Below, piece after piece: positions 7,190 to 17,400 of a stretch of DNA of 18,875 bases. The stretch is from Jimgerdemannia flammicorona. Its lineage: Eukaryota; Mucoromycota; Endogonomycetes; Endogonales; Endogonaceae. The notes below the pieces were generated by a model that was not told the DNA's origin, did no database searches, and saw only the letters and a program-made list of their open reading frames with translations. The position numbers and the translations under genes are program-made. The DNA is taken from positions 1 through 18,875 of the forward strand of contig RBNI01002318.1 of the NCBI GenBank assembly GCA_003990745.1. The letters run 5' to 3'. Position 1 is the first letter of the stretch. The number at the start of each line of letters is the position of its first letter.

Positions 7190-9597
7190 TCACAAAGCTG
7201 GACACGTACGTGCTTGCTGCTGCGTTGTAAGCGGGCCGATGATCGGATCGCCCGCAATTCCCACACCGACCATGTGCCGCGCTTCGGGGTGGACGCTCAA
7301 GTACTCAGCATGTGCCGCCTCGGCCGCCTTGCGGATCGCCTCGTCGTCGGGATCCGTCTTGTATAGGTCGCACTTCTTGCATTCCGTGCACGGTCCGGGG
7401 ATCGGTCGGAAGTGTTCGCAAAAATGAGTGTAGGATTCTGAGTAAAAAAAAAAAAAAAAAAAAAAAAAGAGATGGTGAAGTTAACCGATCAATAAAATAA
7501 TGGCTTACAATTGTGAGTGTCAGCGACGTTTTATTATACATACCTTGACGAATATCTTTCCGGCACACGTAACACATCGTGTATCCTAGTTTGAGAACGA
7601 AATCGTTATTAGCTTTCTCTATTATAATTGGCCGTCCGTGAAATAGTGATTACATACCACATCGACACGTCATCTTATTGCATCCGTCCGACTTTTGAAA
7701 CGAAAGATTACACTTGGGACACTAGATTTGAAGCGGGAGTCAAGCAAGGTTAAAATATATGAAATTTACTATTGATCTCGAACGGAAGAGTCGCGAGCAA
7801 TGCACATAATTTGTATTGTATGTGCTCAGTATGACATGAACGAGCAAAACGTACCGTTCGTTTGACTGCATCAACCATAGCCTATAACCGAAATTCAATA
7901 GGTAAACGTTTAGGAATGGTCTATAGCCTTTCACTCAGTTCCATGTTTGCCCATATTCCAATTCAAAACATGTGGCGAAACCCCACTCACCTTCTCCACA
8001 TACAGCCTCAACCCATCCTGTTCTTTTTCAAAGCATTTATGCAACGCCTTGCACTCCTTCCCGCACGACAAACATGATACCTTACCGCACTCCGGGCTCA
8101 AACACCTGAACACGGTCCCCCTCCTCTTCTGCATGACGCGCGCATACGCGATCTCGGATTCACGCCTCCAGTCCCAGCTGAACACAATAAGCGCAAAAAA
8201 AAGCTGCGGCAGCAGCACAAGGACGACGGCGAGATCGAAGGCGTGTACCATCCGCATGAAGGATGCGAGCCACGACAATAACACGGGTAGAGCAAACACG
8301 GCAAGCACGACGGCATTCCCGACGCGGATGCGGGAGAGCGGGTCTCGCGCCGGGTCGTCGACGGCTTCGCAGTAGTTACAGAAGGGGCAACCAACCACGG
8401 GAAGGGATGAGGACTTGATGTCTTCGTCAACGAGGGAGGAGGTCCAGGTGCGGTAGACGTCGGGGGGGAGGGAGCGACGTAGGGTGTCGTCTGAGAAAGG
8501 GGCACAGCAACCGTCGGAATCCATGCAGCAGATGGGACGGCCGCGCAGGGAGCCCTGACCGAAGAGACCTTCGGAAACGAGGTGGTTGAGGCAGGTGAGG
8601 CAGAAGAGGTGACCGTCGGTGCAGGCGGCCAAATCCTCGAAGGGGTGGTCGCAGTAGCAGCAGCCACAGGTGATAAGCTGGTTCTCGCGCGTGTACTCGC
8701 GCACGTTACAGTCGCGGGCGGCCTCGGCGTCTAGGAGGGATTGAGCGTCGCGGTCGCGCCGGTGGATAGTGTCGATGTCGCGGAGGAGGTCGAGGTCTTG
8801 GGGGATATGGATGGCGCGGGGCCGAGCGCGTCGTAGGAAGTTGAGTATGGAGGTCCACCAGCTGTTGGTGCTTAGCTCAGAGAGCTTGTCGTAGCTCCTC
8901 ACGTAGTCGTGATTGTTTTCGGCGAGAACGGCTTTCACGGTGGACGTCCAGGCCTGTACAAACATGAACGTGGATGTCAAGAACCGTAAACGAGATTCAA
9001 GCTGGCATACTAACCCATATATTAAATTCTGGAAAAGTTCATACCGTAGGAAAATCGGCATAAAGTTGGTGCTTAGCTTCCCTCTGATATGCGGCCGACC
9101 TCACGCATTCCCACCTTTCCACGATACCAGGTTTCAGGCGCCTCGGATACCCCGGCGGTTTTTCGTCCATCTTGAGCAAGTCCTCGCAAGTCTGCTGGAC
9201 ATGGCTATGGGCGTATCCCAGGATCTTTTCTCTGATGAACGCAACATCGCATTCGGGAAACAGCTCGACGGCCAGCTGATGCAGGTAGGCGTTCTTTGCT
9301 TTGATCCGGTTGCTGCATGCACTGGATGTGATGGTGGGGTATTGACCATGATTAAACGAGAAGATCTTTTCCGAGACGCGCTCGACATGCCTGTCCTCGT
9401 AGTAGGAAATGCAATATCGAAGGTATTCGGGATCTGTGAAGGTGGAAAGGCAGAGAGAAAAGTGGCGCAGAGTTGGACTGATGGCTTGGAGCTTGGGTCT
9501 GGGCAGCTGAGGAGAGAGGGATCTTACCACAATCTGGGAAGAGGGTCAAGAGGCTTGTGAGGATGTCTGTATCATTTTGTATTTTTTGTTTTAACAT
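7190..9597 (-). CDS. RBR-type E3 ubiquitin ligase, RNF216/TRIAD3-like, with membrane-like insert
   Basis: Seven exons: 9597-9528, 9433-9045, 8953-7991, 7881-7855, 7721-7658, 7585-7544, 7437-7190; 600 aa. All introns are GT-AG and phases agree. RING1 starts about residue 249 (CGCCYC, then CTDGHLFC). The IBR starts at about 342 (CPFC) and resumes at about 437 (RCLSPECGKVSCLSC). RING2 is at 484-516 (CPKC...DGCNKMTCRCGYTMCYVC), with the predicted thioester Cys at 497. An HFCEHF and CTECKKCDLY tail follows. RBR ligases take ubiquitin from E2 onto this Cys and then pass it to the substrate. Two hydrophobic stretches (about 364-385 and 394-413) lie inside the IBR and suggest membrane attachment. Start: ATG 9597 lies 53 bases after a TATA-like TATATTA (9657-9651); in-frame starts at 9648 (617 aa) or 9714 remain possible. 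Substrate unknown. Confidence 0.9.
7855..7881 (-). other. 27-nt microexon of the RBR ligase
   Basis: Encodes AMVDAVKRT, in phase 0 on both sides, between introns of 109 and 133 bp. It supplies the short linker that leads into the RING2 CPKC. The splice signals are TTATAG at the acceptor and GTACGT at the donor. The linker matches what I recall of fungal relatives, which supports the exon. Confidence 0.85.
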
Positions 9598-9650
9598 GTT
9601 GTAAGGCAAAGTCCATTTGGCACGGACTTGACTGTATGGCGGGAACATAA

Positions 9651-9657
9651 TAATATA
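9651..9657 (-). promoter_or_regulatory. TATA-like box upstream of the RBR ligase
   Basis: TATATTA on the minus strand in the 169-bp gap between the ADE5,7 stop and ATG 9597. It is the only such box in the gap. If used, transcription would start after ATG 9648, which favours the 9597 start. Confidence 0.35.
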
Positions 9658-9766
9658 GTGTAGTGGTGGCTTGGAGGGGGGCACTCTTTTGATAAATCTA
9701 ACTCCGTGCAACAAACATTTCCGAATTTGAATTGGAAATAATTACTTCCCCCTGGAAATTGCTTCT

Positions 9767-12700
9767 CTACTTCCCCTCCCACGCCGCCTTAACACCCGCA
9801 ACCACAACCTCCTTCCCACCATTCTCTTCCTTGTTCACCACACGACCAATATTGTACACCTTCTCGCCTGCCTCCTCCAGCAGCCGCGTCGTTTCCGCCA
9901 CATCCGAAGGCGCGACCACGAGGACCATGCCGATGCCGCAGTTGAATGTACGCGACAATTCATCTATGTTGGGTGCCAAAATAGAGAATGGATCAGCATG
10001 CATTGATACCGTATGCAGATAGAGTTAGCGAAACAGAACCAGAACAACAATCAACGTATACGTATACATACATGACGCCACGTTCCCAGCCTTCTTCAAC
10101 CATTTGAACACCGCCGGCAACTCCCATCCACCAGCTTCAACCACCACGCCCAACTCTTTCGGTAGCACCCTCGGAATATTATCCACGAACCCGCCGCCAG
10201 TGATATGCGCCATCGCCTTGATCAGATCCCTCCGTACGATCGGCAATAGCTGCTTGACGTAGATCCTCGTCGGCGTCAACAGTGCGCGGCCAAGTGTGGT
10301 CTCTCGGTCCCATGGGCACGGCGATTCGTAGTGCAGCCCGGGCTGGGACGTGATGATTTTGCGCACGAGTGAGAACCCGTTCGAATGCAAGCCCGACGAC
10401 GCGAGGCCTAGCAGCGAATCCCCGGCGCGGATCAAGTCCATTCGCGGCAGGATCTTGTCCCGTTCGACTGCTCCGACCGTAAACCCAGCCGCGTCGTAGT
10501 CGCCCGGCTCGTACAGCCCTGGCATCTCTGCCGTCTCGCCGCCTACGAGCGCCGCGCCGGACTGCAGGCAACCGTTCACCACGCCCCGGACGAAGTTGGC
10601 CGCGACGTCGACCTCGAGCTTGCCGCACGCGAAGTAATCAAGGAAGAACAACGGTTCCGCGCCCTGCACAATCAGGTCGTTGACGTTCATGGCCACAAGG
10701 TCAACCCCCACCGTGTCGTGGACATTCGTCGCGTGCGCGATCTTGAGCTTGGTCCCGATGCCGTCCGTGGCCGATACGAGGATCGGGTCACGAAAGCCGG
10801 CGGCCTTGAGGTCGAATAGGCCGCCGAAGCCGCCGATCTCTGAATCTGCGCCAATACGTTTGGTGGACTTGACGAAGGGCTTGATCTTTTGGACAAAAAG
10901 GTTGCCGGCATCGATCGAGACACCAGCGGAGGCATAGGTTGAGGTGCTGCCATGCCCGGTGAGGGTCTTGAAGGCGCTGTGTTCGGAAAACATAATAGCA
11001 AGGATCGTGAAATTAGTCTGCTTGTTTCATATTGTAAGATATGTCACTAATGAACGCACATGAACACCCCTGTACGCAACTCACCGATGAGCAATGTCAT
11101 GGCGACAAAATGCCCCCTCAAAGTGCACTTTTGCAACGCCCTCGTATGCACAGTCAACGGCCTCGCGCAGTGTCGACGCGACAGCGGATACGGCCAACAC
11201 GCGACCACCAGCACTGACGAGCTTGCTGTCCTTGTACATGGTACCGGCGTGGAAGACAATCACGCCTGTGGTCATGAATGAAATTGTTTGAATGATGTGT
11301 ACGTACAAAAACTCAAATAGTCCAAGCGAAGCAATCGCATGGAGAGTATATAGAACTTACCAGACGGGACCTGACCAATGGTGATCTCCTTGCCCTTGGC
11401 GTAGTTCCCCGGGTACCCGCCCGAGGCGATGACGACGGTGGCGGCAAAAGCCTGGCGGATGCCAATGTTGACCGAGTCAAGGCGACCCTCAGCGCAAGCC
11501 TGCGCGAGTAAGGGAAGTATCGTGGGGGCCGGTTATTGACCGGCTTGAGAGAATGTTTTCGAACAGCACGATGGATCAAGAATGTAAGACTTACAAGCAT
11601 CACCTCCGCCAAATCCGTATCTTCACTGAGAAGCGGCAGCACGGCTTCTGTCTCCGGATCGCCAAACCGGACGTTGTATTCGAGGACCTTGGGGCCCGAA
11701 GCTGTCAGCATAATGCCCGTAAAGAGAAGGCCGACAAAGGGAAACCCTAATTGCATTCGTGAAGAGGATTAGAATGCAATGAATAGGATCTGGTATGTTC
11801 TATTTTCTCAAAGCATATTAAATCGAGGAATAAGAGTAATCAAGATGCGCGGTCTCACCATCCTTCCTCATCCCATTCACCGTCGGCTGCAAAATTGTCC
11901 TCTTAATCTCCTCCAGCACCTCCTTCGTCGCAACGGGCGTGGGTGCATAACATCCCATACCGCCGGTATTCGGTCCTTGATCGCCGTCGAGGACACGTTT
12001 ATGATCCTGTGCGGGCGGGAGGGGTATGATTGTGTACCCGTCCGCGAAGGCCAAAACCGACAACTCTTGGCCTTCCAGGTACTCCTCAATCACGACCTCG
12101 TCGCCCGCAGTGCCAAACTCTCTAGATACCATGATACTGTGAAGACCTTCCAGGGATTCGGTGGTGGTCGTGGGGATGAGAACGCCCTTGCCAGCGGCGA
12201 GGCCGGAGGCCTGGTACAAAGAAGAAAAGTGAGCATAATGCAGTAGCGAGCTAATGTACATCGCAAATTGAGCATACCTTGAGGACAACGCGGTGAGACA
12301 CGGACTCAAGATACGCCTTGGCTTTATTGTAGTCTGTGAAGTTCTCGTATGCAGCAGTGGGGATGTTGTGGCGCTTCATGAAATCCTTTGAGAAGGTCTT
12401 GGAGCCCTCCATTTGTGCGGCTTTCTGGGAGGGGCCGAAAACAGGAATGCCAACTGGGTCGATGGGAATCAAGCGAAAGTTATTGAGTTTGTTCGTGAGC
12501 TGGGATGGGAGTCTCGTTCATTTAGAAAGAGCAAACATACCCTTCTTGAAGGCGGTATGGATCCCCTCGACCAGGGGTTGCTCAGGACCAGGGACAACAA
12601 GATTCACCTAGTAAAAAATTGATATCAATGAAGCGCGATATTGCCGACTCGTGCGGTTGGAGAAGACAGACGAAATACAAACCCCATTGTCCAGGGCAAA

Positions 12701-13096
12701 TTTGGTCAGCTTGGCAAAGTCGCTGACGCCAATTTCGACGTTAGACACCTTGCTACCGAGAGAAGTGCCACCGTTGCCTGGCACACACCAATCCGAATAA
12801 AAAGTGAGTTAGAATGGGTTTTATAAGAAAAAGGAGTGCAAAACAAAGACAAGAGATGAACGCGAACAGGAATAAGTTCCTCTGAACATGTAAAGTTAGG
12901 GCATACCGGGAGCGACGAAAATCCTTTCGACACGAGCCGACTGATTAAGCTTCCAGGCGATTGCGTGTTCGCGGCCACCAGCTCCGACGAGGAGGATGGT
13001 GAGCTTTTCTGTAGGTTCGGTACGGGCATTTTCGGCATGAGGGGCAGTTTATTAGCATGTATATATGTGCTCTCACAGGAACGTACCTTCAGACAT
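9767..13096 (-). CDS. ADE5,7: bifunctional GARS-AIRS: phosphoribosylamine-glycine ligase / phosphoribosylformylglycinamidine cyclo-ligase
   Basis: Eleven exons: 13096-13087, 13008-12907, 12777-12683, 12607-12541, 12453-12278, 12210-11859, 11746-11595, 11499-11361, 11265-11085, 10976-10072, 9963-9767; 791 aa, close to the usual fungal length. It catalyses steps 2 and 5 of cytosolic de novo purine synthesis. The N-terminal GARS half shows GAGGREHA (12-19), [15 protein letters not shown], the ATP-grasp QGPNTGGMG (227-235) and RFGDPETE (294-301). The AIRS half shows [11 protein letters not shown] (495-505), GGETAEMPG (570-578) and [10 protein letters not shown] near the end. No GART (PurN) domain is fused, as expected in fungi. 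Exon 1 has only 10 coding bases. The last intron (10071-9964) joins T to AT, giving a Tyr at 727 where relatives often have an acidic residue, so that junction is slightly less sure. Minus-strand neighbours are CSL4 upstream and the RBR ligase downstream. Confidence 0.96.
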
Positions 13097-13375
13097 GGAG
13101 AGCAGAAAGATGGCGGTTTTTTGATCAGCCTTTGGCCTTGTGGCTTGTCTCAAAAAAATTGCTGTCCACGTGACCAGCCCAGTCTTACCATCACATTTAT
13201 TTTTCGATCAAAGTCCCACCCCCACCCTCCTCCCCTCCTTCCACCCCCACTCTATGATGAACATGCAATATGTACAGATAAAGTTGCTATAGCCGAACAG
13301 CATACTAACGAGCCCTACCACCATCACCACCATTGATATTCTCAAAACCAAGTTACTTGCACAACCTATCTACGC
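13097..13375. promoter_or_regulatory. ADE5,7 promoter / CSL4 3' region
   Basis: A 279-bp gap between two minus-strand genes. It carries a CACGTG at 13167-13172 and a C-rich strand around 13216-13250. The plus-strand CACCATCACCACCATTG stretch (about 13319-13335) would encode His repeats but is not in a gene. I did not see a TGACTC Bas1-type site. Confidence 0.5.
13167..13172. promoter_or_regulatory. E-box CACGTG upstream of ADE5,7
   Basis: Palindromic CACGTG (followed by AC on the plus strand) 70 bases upstream of the ADE5,7 ATG. In fungi this is the core site of bHLH factors such as Cbf1 and Pho4. The site is seen; its use is inferred. Confidence 0.35.
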
Positions 13376-14274
13376 TCAAAATGGCCTGGCACACTTCCTG
13401 AGCTCAATAGTCTTCGTTTTGGGACATTGCATCTCCTGCCACGAGCTTGGGATCATGGTCGCGCCTAAGAAGATAGTGTATAATCGATTTAAGTAACCAC
13501 AACTCATCCAAACTTCCCGCCAGAAATCAGTTCCCTTTCGTGAACATATTAATGCGAGAAGTACACACCTGCAACGCTTGTCGCAAAAAGAACGCCCAGT
13601 TCGTTCCGCGCTGTCGACAGGTAGTAAGATCGGGCATCACCGAGCGAGATGACTTCAGCGCGAATGATATCGCCGGGGCGGAAGGAGTTGTAGACCTTGA
13701 CCTTGTCTTTCTCGGTTGCGCGGATATCTTGAACACTGTATAAGACGGATAGTGGGGTGATATGTTAGAGGCCACAATTACGTGAACCGATCCGGTAGTC
13801 AACCTACCGTACTATGCCTTGGAAGTCCTCTCGACATGGCGTTGTACCGACGACCATGATGGCGACGTTAGCGAAGCGAGGATTGACTCGTACCACTTTC
13901 CCAATTATCTATGGATCGTAATAAAGGGACAATGAGGGGACGGAGTTTAAATTTTCAAGTAGAGATTGAAGGGAGGATACTCACTATACTTTCCACATCG
14001 GGAATGACGGACTGTTCCTTTTGGCGAGATACGATCATTGTTGGTAACTGCGTGTGTCGAGAAAGGCCTGTACGAGGTTAGGACGGGGAGAGGTGGTGAA
14101 GTTCACTAGGGGATGTTGACCTCCCACCTTTGCACCCTTGGTCTCGAGGATCTGCTTGACACCGACGACACTGGCGTACAGCAGACCCTGGCGGGCATAA
14201 GTGCCTGGGCCGGGCAGGTAGTCCTGGAGGTGACCCAGGCGCTGGCCCGGGGTTACGGTTTCTGCTGCGGCCAT
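13376..14274 (-). CDS. CSL4: exosome complex cap subunit Csl4
   Basis: Five exons: 14274-14128, 14047-13985, 13908-13808, 13735-13569, 13464-13376; 188 aa (the human protein is about 195). Csl4 is one of the three S1/KH cap proteins of the RNA exosome, the 3'-5' RNA processing and decay machine of nucleus and cytoplasm. The N-terminal domain reads VTPGQRLG and [19 protein letters not shown]. The S1 domain spans about 67-155 ([21 protein letters not shown], then [29 protein letters not shown] in two parts). The C-terminus has [11 protein letters not shown] and ELRKCARPF, typical of the family's degenerate zinc-ribbon end. ATG 14274 is the first Met of the conserved N-terminus. It is divergent from the kinesin gene with 181 bp between the two starts. 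Confidence 0.95.
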
Positions 14275-14455
14275 GGGAGAGGTGTTTGCGACAGAGGGTA
14301 ATTAATTATATTGTGATTTCGATTTCCCGTTTCTGTGGCGATTTTCTTCAAAAAGTGACGTCACCTGCCCGTTTTGGCAGTCAAAAAGCCTCAAAAGTTC
14401 ACAAGGGTCCTATGCTTTGCTCCTTTGCCACCTCCCTTTCCACTCCGCCCGCAAC
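14275..14455. promoter_or_regulatory. bidirectional promoter region CSL4 / kinesin
   Basis: 181 bp between two divergent ATGs. It contains a palindromic CRE and several CCTCCC/CCGCCC-type words close to the kinesin start. No TATA box stands out on either strand. Confidence 0.6.
14356..14363. promoter_or_regulatory. CRE palindrome TGACGTCA
   Basis: Perfect 8-bp ATF/CREB site, extended to the 10-bp palindrome GTGACGTCAC (14355-14364). It lies 81 bases from the CSL4 ATG and 92 bases from the kinesin ATG. Fungal bZIP factors of the Atf1/Sko1 type bind this core. Function is inferred from position and symmetry. Confidence 0.5.
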
Positions 14456-17400
14456 ATGTCTCTGTTATCCCGTCCAGGAACCCCCCTTGCTTCCGTCACC
14501 TCGCGTTCCTATTCATCCTTGTCTTCCGTCACGCCTTCTCCCTCCATCAGTAACACGTCCTCGAACGCCTCCAACAAGGCTGAAAACGTTCTCGTCACCG
14601 TCAGATGCAGGCCCTTGACTAAACTTGAGCTGCTGGGCCAGGCCCAAGTCGCCTTCGATGTCGACGATGAGATGCGTAAGGTTAGCGTAGCTGCTAGCTA
14701 CGTCGAGTCAAAGGGCAGGACGAATATACCGGAATACTTTTATGGTCAGTTGCGGATCTTTTATGTGGTTGTGTTGCTGTGCTCCCACCTTCTGACATCG
14801 GTTCACCACACTTGTTATGAACTACTGTTGCAGACGAGGTGGTGACGGGCAGTGATAACAAAGACTTATACGAGCGGAGTGTTCAGGACTTAGTTCGGTA
14901 TGCACTGACCGTCATTCTTCCTGCAAAGCCTGTTTTTTTTTCTTTAAAAAAAAAAAAGTTCAGGTGCAGTCTGTACTCGTGCTTCGCTGTTAACACTTCA
15001 TCAAAAAAAAAAAAAAAAAAAAAATGCACACGTAAATCTACTGCCCTTGATTTGCAGCTCTACTATGGAAGGCTTCAACGGTGTGTTCTTGTTCGATATG
15101 TTCATACTCCGAATCTTGACAGAATGGAACGTGCAACATGCATATAATGCTACGTATATGTCAAACTCAATCATATCTGCATACAGGCACCGTATTTGCT
15201 TATGGCCAAACTGCGAGTGGCAAAACATTCGTAAGCACTTATGGAATGCCTTGTTCTCTGGTATTGTGAGTGTGTGACGCACTTGATACTGACCGGTCGT
15301 CACATCCATTTCACGCTCAACCCCTCTGTTCCTGATAGACCATGGTATGCTTTTAACATTTGGATATCTTCTCTGTCACATCTCGAGCCTCGTAACTCAC
15401 ACGCCTCGATGTTTGATTTTGCACCGATTCATTATGTATAGATGGGTACGTCTTTTCTTGACGCAGGGTTGTCTATTGTTGCATTGTTGTTAGTTGTCGC
15501 TTTGTTAATTCTCTTGAAGAATCCTAAATCCATGAGCTTTATTGAACTGTCACCACAGGGATCGACGAACAGCCTGGCGTCATTCCACAAGCCGTCGATG
15601 ATGTATTCACTTACATTAGGGAGGCACCAAACAGGGAGTTCCTGCTTCGTGTCTCCTATCTCGAGATCTACAATGAAACCATCCGCGACCTGCTAGCACC
15701 GGAAGTCCAGGATTTGCGAATTCACGAGGATAAGAAAGTAGGTTTTCCTTGCCGTTTCTTTGTCTTCCTATACGACCTCTGGTGGAGGGGAAATGAACGA
15801 CCTGCGCGTTTTGCCAGCCAAGAAGAGGGCAGGGTTGACGTTGAAGTTGTATAGGTTCCAAATTAATAATGATTTCCACGATTTAAACCTCCCAGCGAGG
15901 TGTTTATGTAAGTCCGCAGAAAGAAGAAATCGTCACCACGCCGAAGCAGGTGATGAAGATTATTCAGAAGGGAGAAGGTAGGTTGAATTTAAGGGCCATT
16001 TAGATTTAGTATTGGGTTTTCTTTCTCTTTTTACATTGCGACAAATACTCAATGAAAGCTCATTCCAATTTTTTAGCCAACAGACACGTGAGCACGACAG
16101 ATTATAATCTACACAGTAGTCGCTCCCACACCATCTTCCAATTGGTGAGTTTTCGTTTGCCTGGTGAGAAAAGTGGCGTTTGAATGAAAAAATACTCCTG
16201 CCAGTGCGCATTGAACCTTTTATTTATGTGGATTTTCGCTTCGTTCTAATTTACAACAGGTTGTCGAGAGTCGCGAGCGCGGCACTAGTGGCATAGGCAG
16301 CCCACTTCGTCTGAGCAGGACCCCAGGGATCAAGAAAGATCATGGTGGTTCTGTGAGGATTTCACAACTTGTAAGATTAGCTTGAGCTCCATCAATTGGA
16401 ACCTGTTTCTAAGTCGATCGTCGTATGAGTCGATCATCGTATGCTTCTTCTTCAGTATTGATTTGCACTGACTTTGCATTTATCTTTCTCTCGACATGGA
16501 TTTCGTACCGTAGAACCTCATCGATTTGGCGGGCTCCGAAAAGGCAGCTACGGCACTCGATAGACGGAAAGAGGGAGCATACATCAATAAGAGGTTTGTT
16601 GCTTCGGATCTGATTGACAGTTAGGGCGGTGAGAGTAATCTTTGTTGTAAGCATGCTTACGCCTGATGTCCTAAAATTTCATCTGATTTAACACAACATC
16701 CAATATTCCTCGTCAGCTTACTGACCCTCGGAACTGTTATTTCTAAGCTCACGGAAGACAGGAGGTTGGTTTTGGCTCCAATCCTTTCATCACGATATTT
16801 AGCATGTTTTGAAACTACATTCTCGGTCTCACCGCATCATTTTACTCGCCCTGTCGACTTTCAGTAGCGGTCACATTCCCTATCGCGATTCCAAGCTGAC
16901 GCGCATCCTACAATCTTCGCTGAGTGGCAATGCGCGTATCTCCGTCATCTGTACTATGAGCCCGTCGGCGCTTGCGATGGAAGAGTCGCATAACACCCTC
17001 AAATTTGCGGCACGCGTCAAGAAAGTTGTGACGAGGGCTGGAACGAATGCGGTACGTTGCTGTCCGATGACGTATGGCTTTTCGATGTTGAATCGCATCG
17101 ACTAAAAGCTTGGCTAGACTTAAGCGGTGGTCTCACAACTATGGCGTGCAATATCGTGGAAATGGTGTCTTCTTACCATTGTAATTCTCTACTATTTTAT
17201 GAACGTGTAGATAATGGATGATAAGGCTCTGCTCCAGAAGTATCGCGTGGAAATCGCCGAACTCAAAACGAAGCTTATGCACACGAATGAAGTCGTCGGT
17301 AATGAAAAGGATAAAGAGTTGTCTAAGCTGAAGGCGGAACGGCAAAAGGTGAGAAAGAATGCTTTATCGATAACCTTGATGTCAACGTTGGTTTAAGCTG

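Noticed and set aside
7239..7427. Plus-strand frames opposite the RBR C-terminus
   Set aside because: Antisense to the last RBR exon, whose minus-strand reading gives the family's HFCEHF and CTECKKCDLY motifs.
8098..8667. Minus-strand open frame of 189 codons, Ser/Thr/Pro-rich
   Set aside because: Another frame of the large RBR exon; GC-rich coding DNA keeps it open by composition.
8913..9560. Plus-strand open frame of 215 codons
   Set aside because: It lies antisense to exons 2 and 3 of the RBR ligase, crosses two of its introns and resembles no family. The minus strand carries the conserved protein.
10179..10628. Minus-strand Arg/Gly-rich open frame of 149 codons
   Set aside because: Shadow frame of ADE5,7 exon 10.
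13319..13335. CAC/CAT repeat that would encode a His tract on the plus strand
   Set aside because: It sits in the intergenic gap upstream of ADE5,7 with no gene around it; simple sequence.
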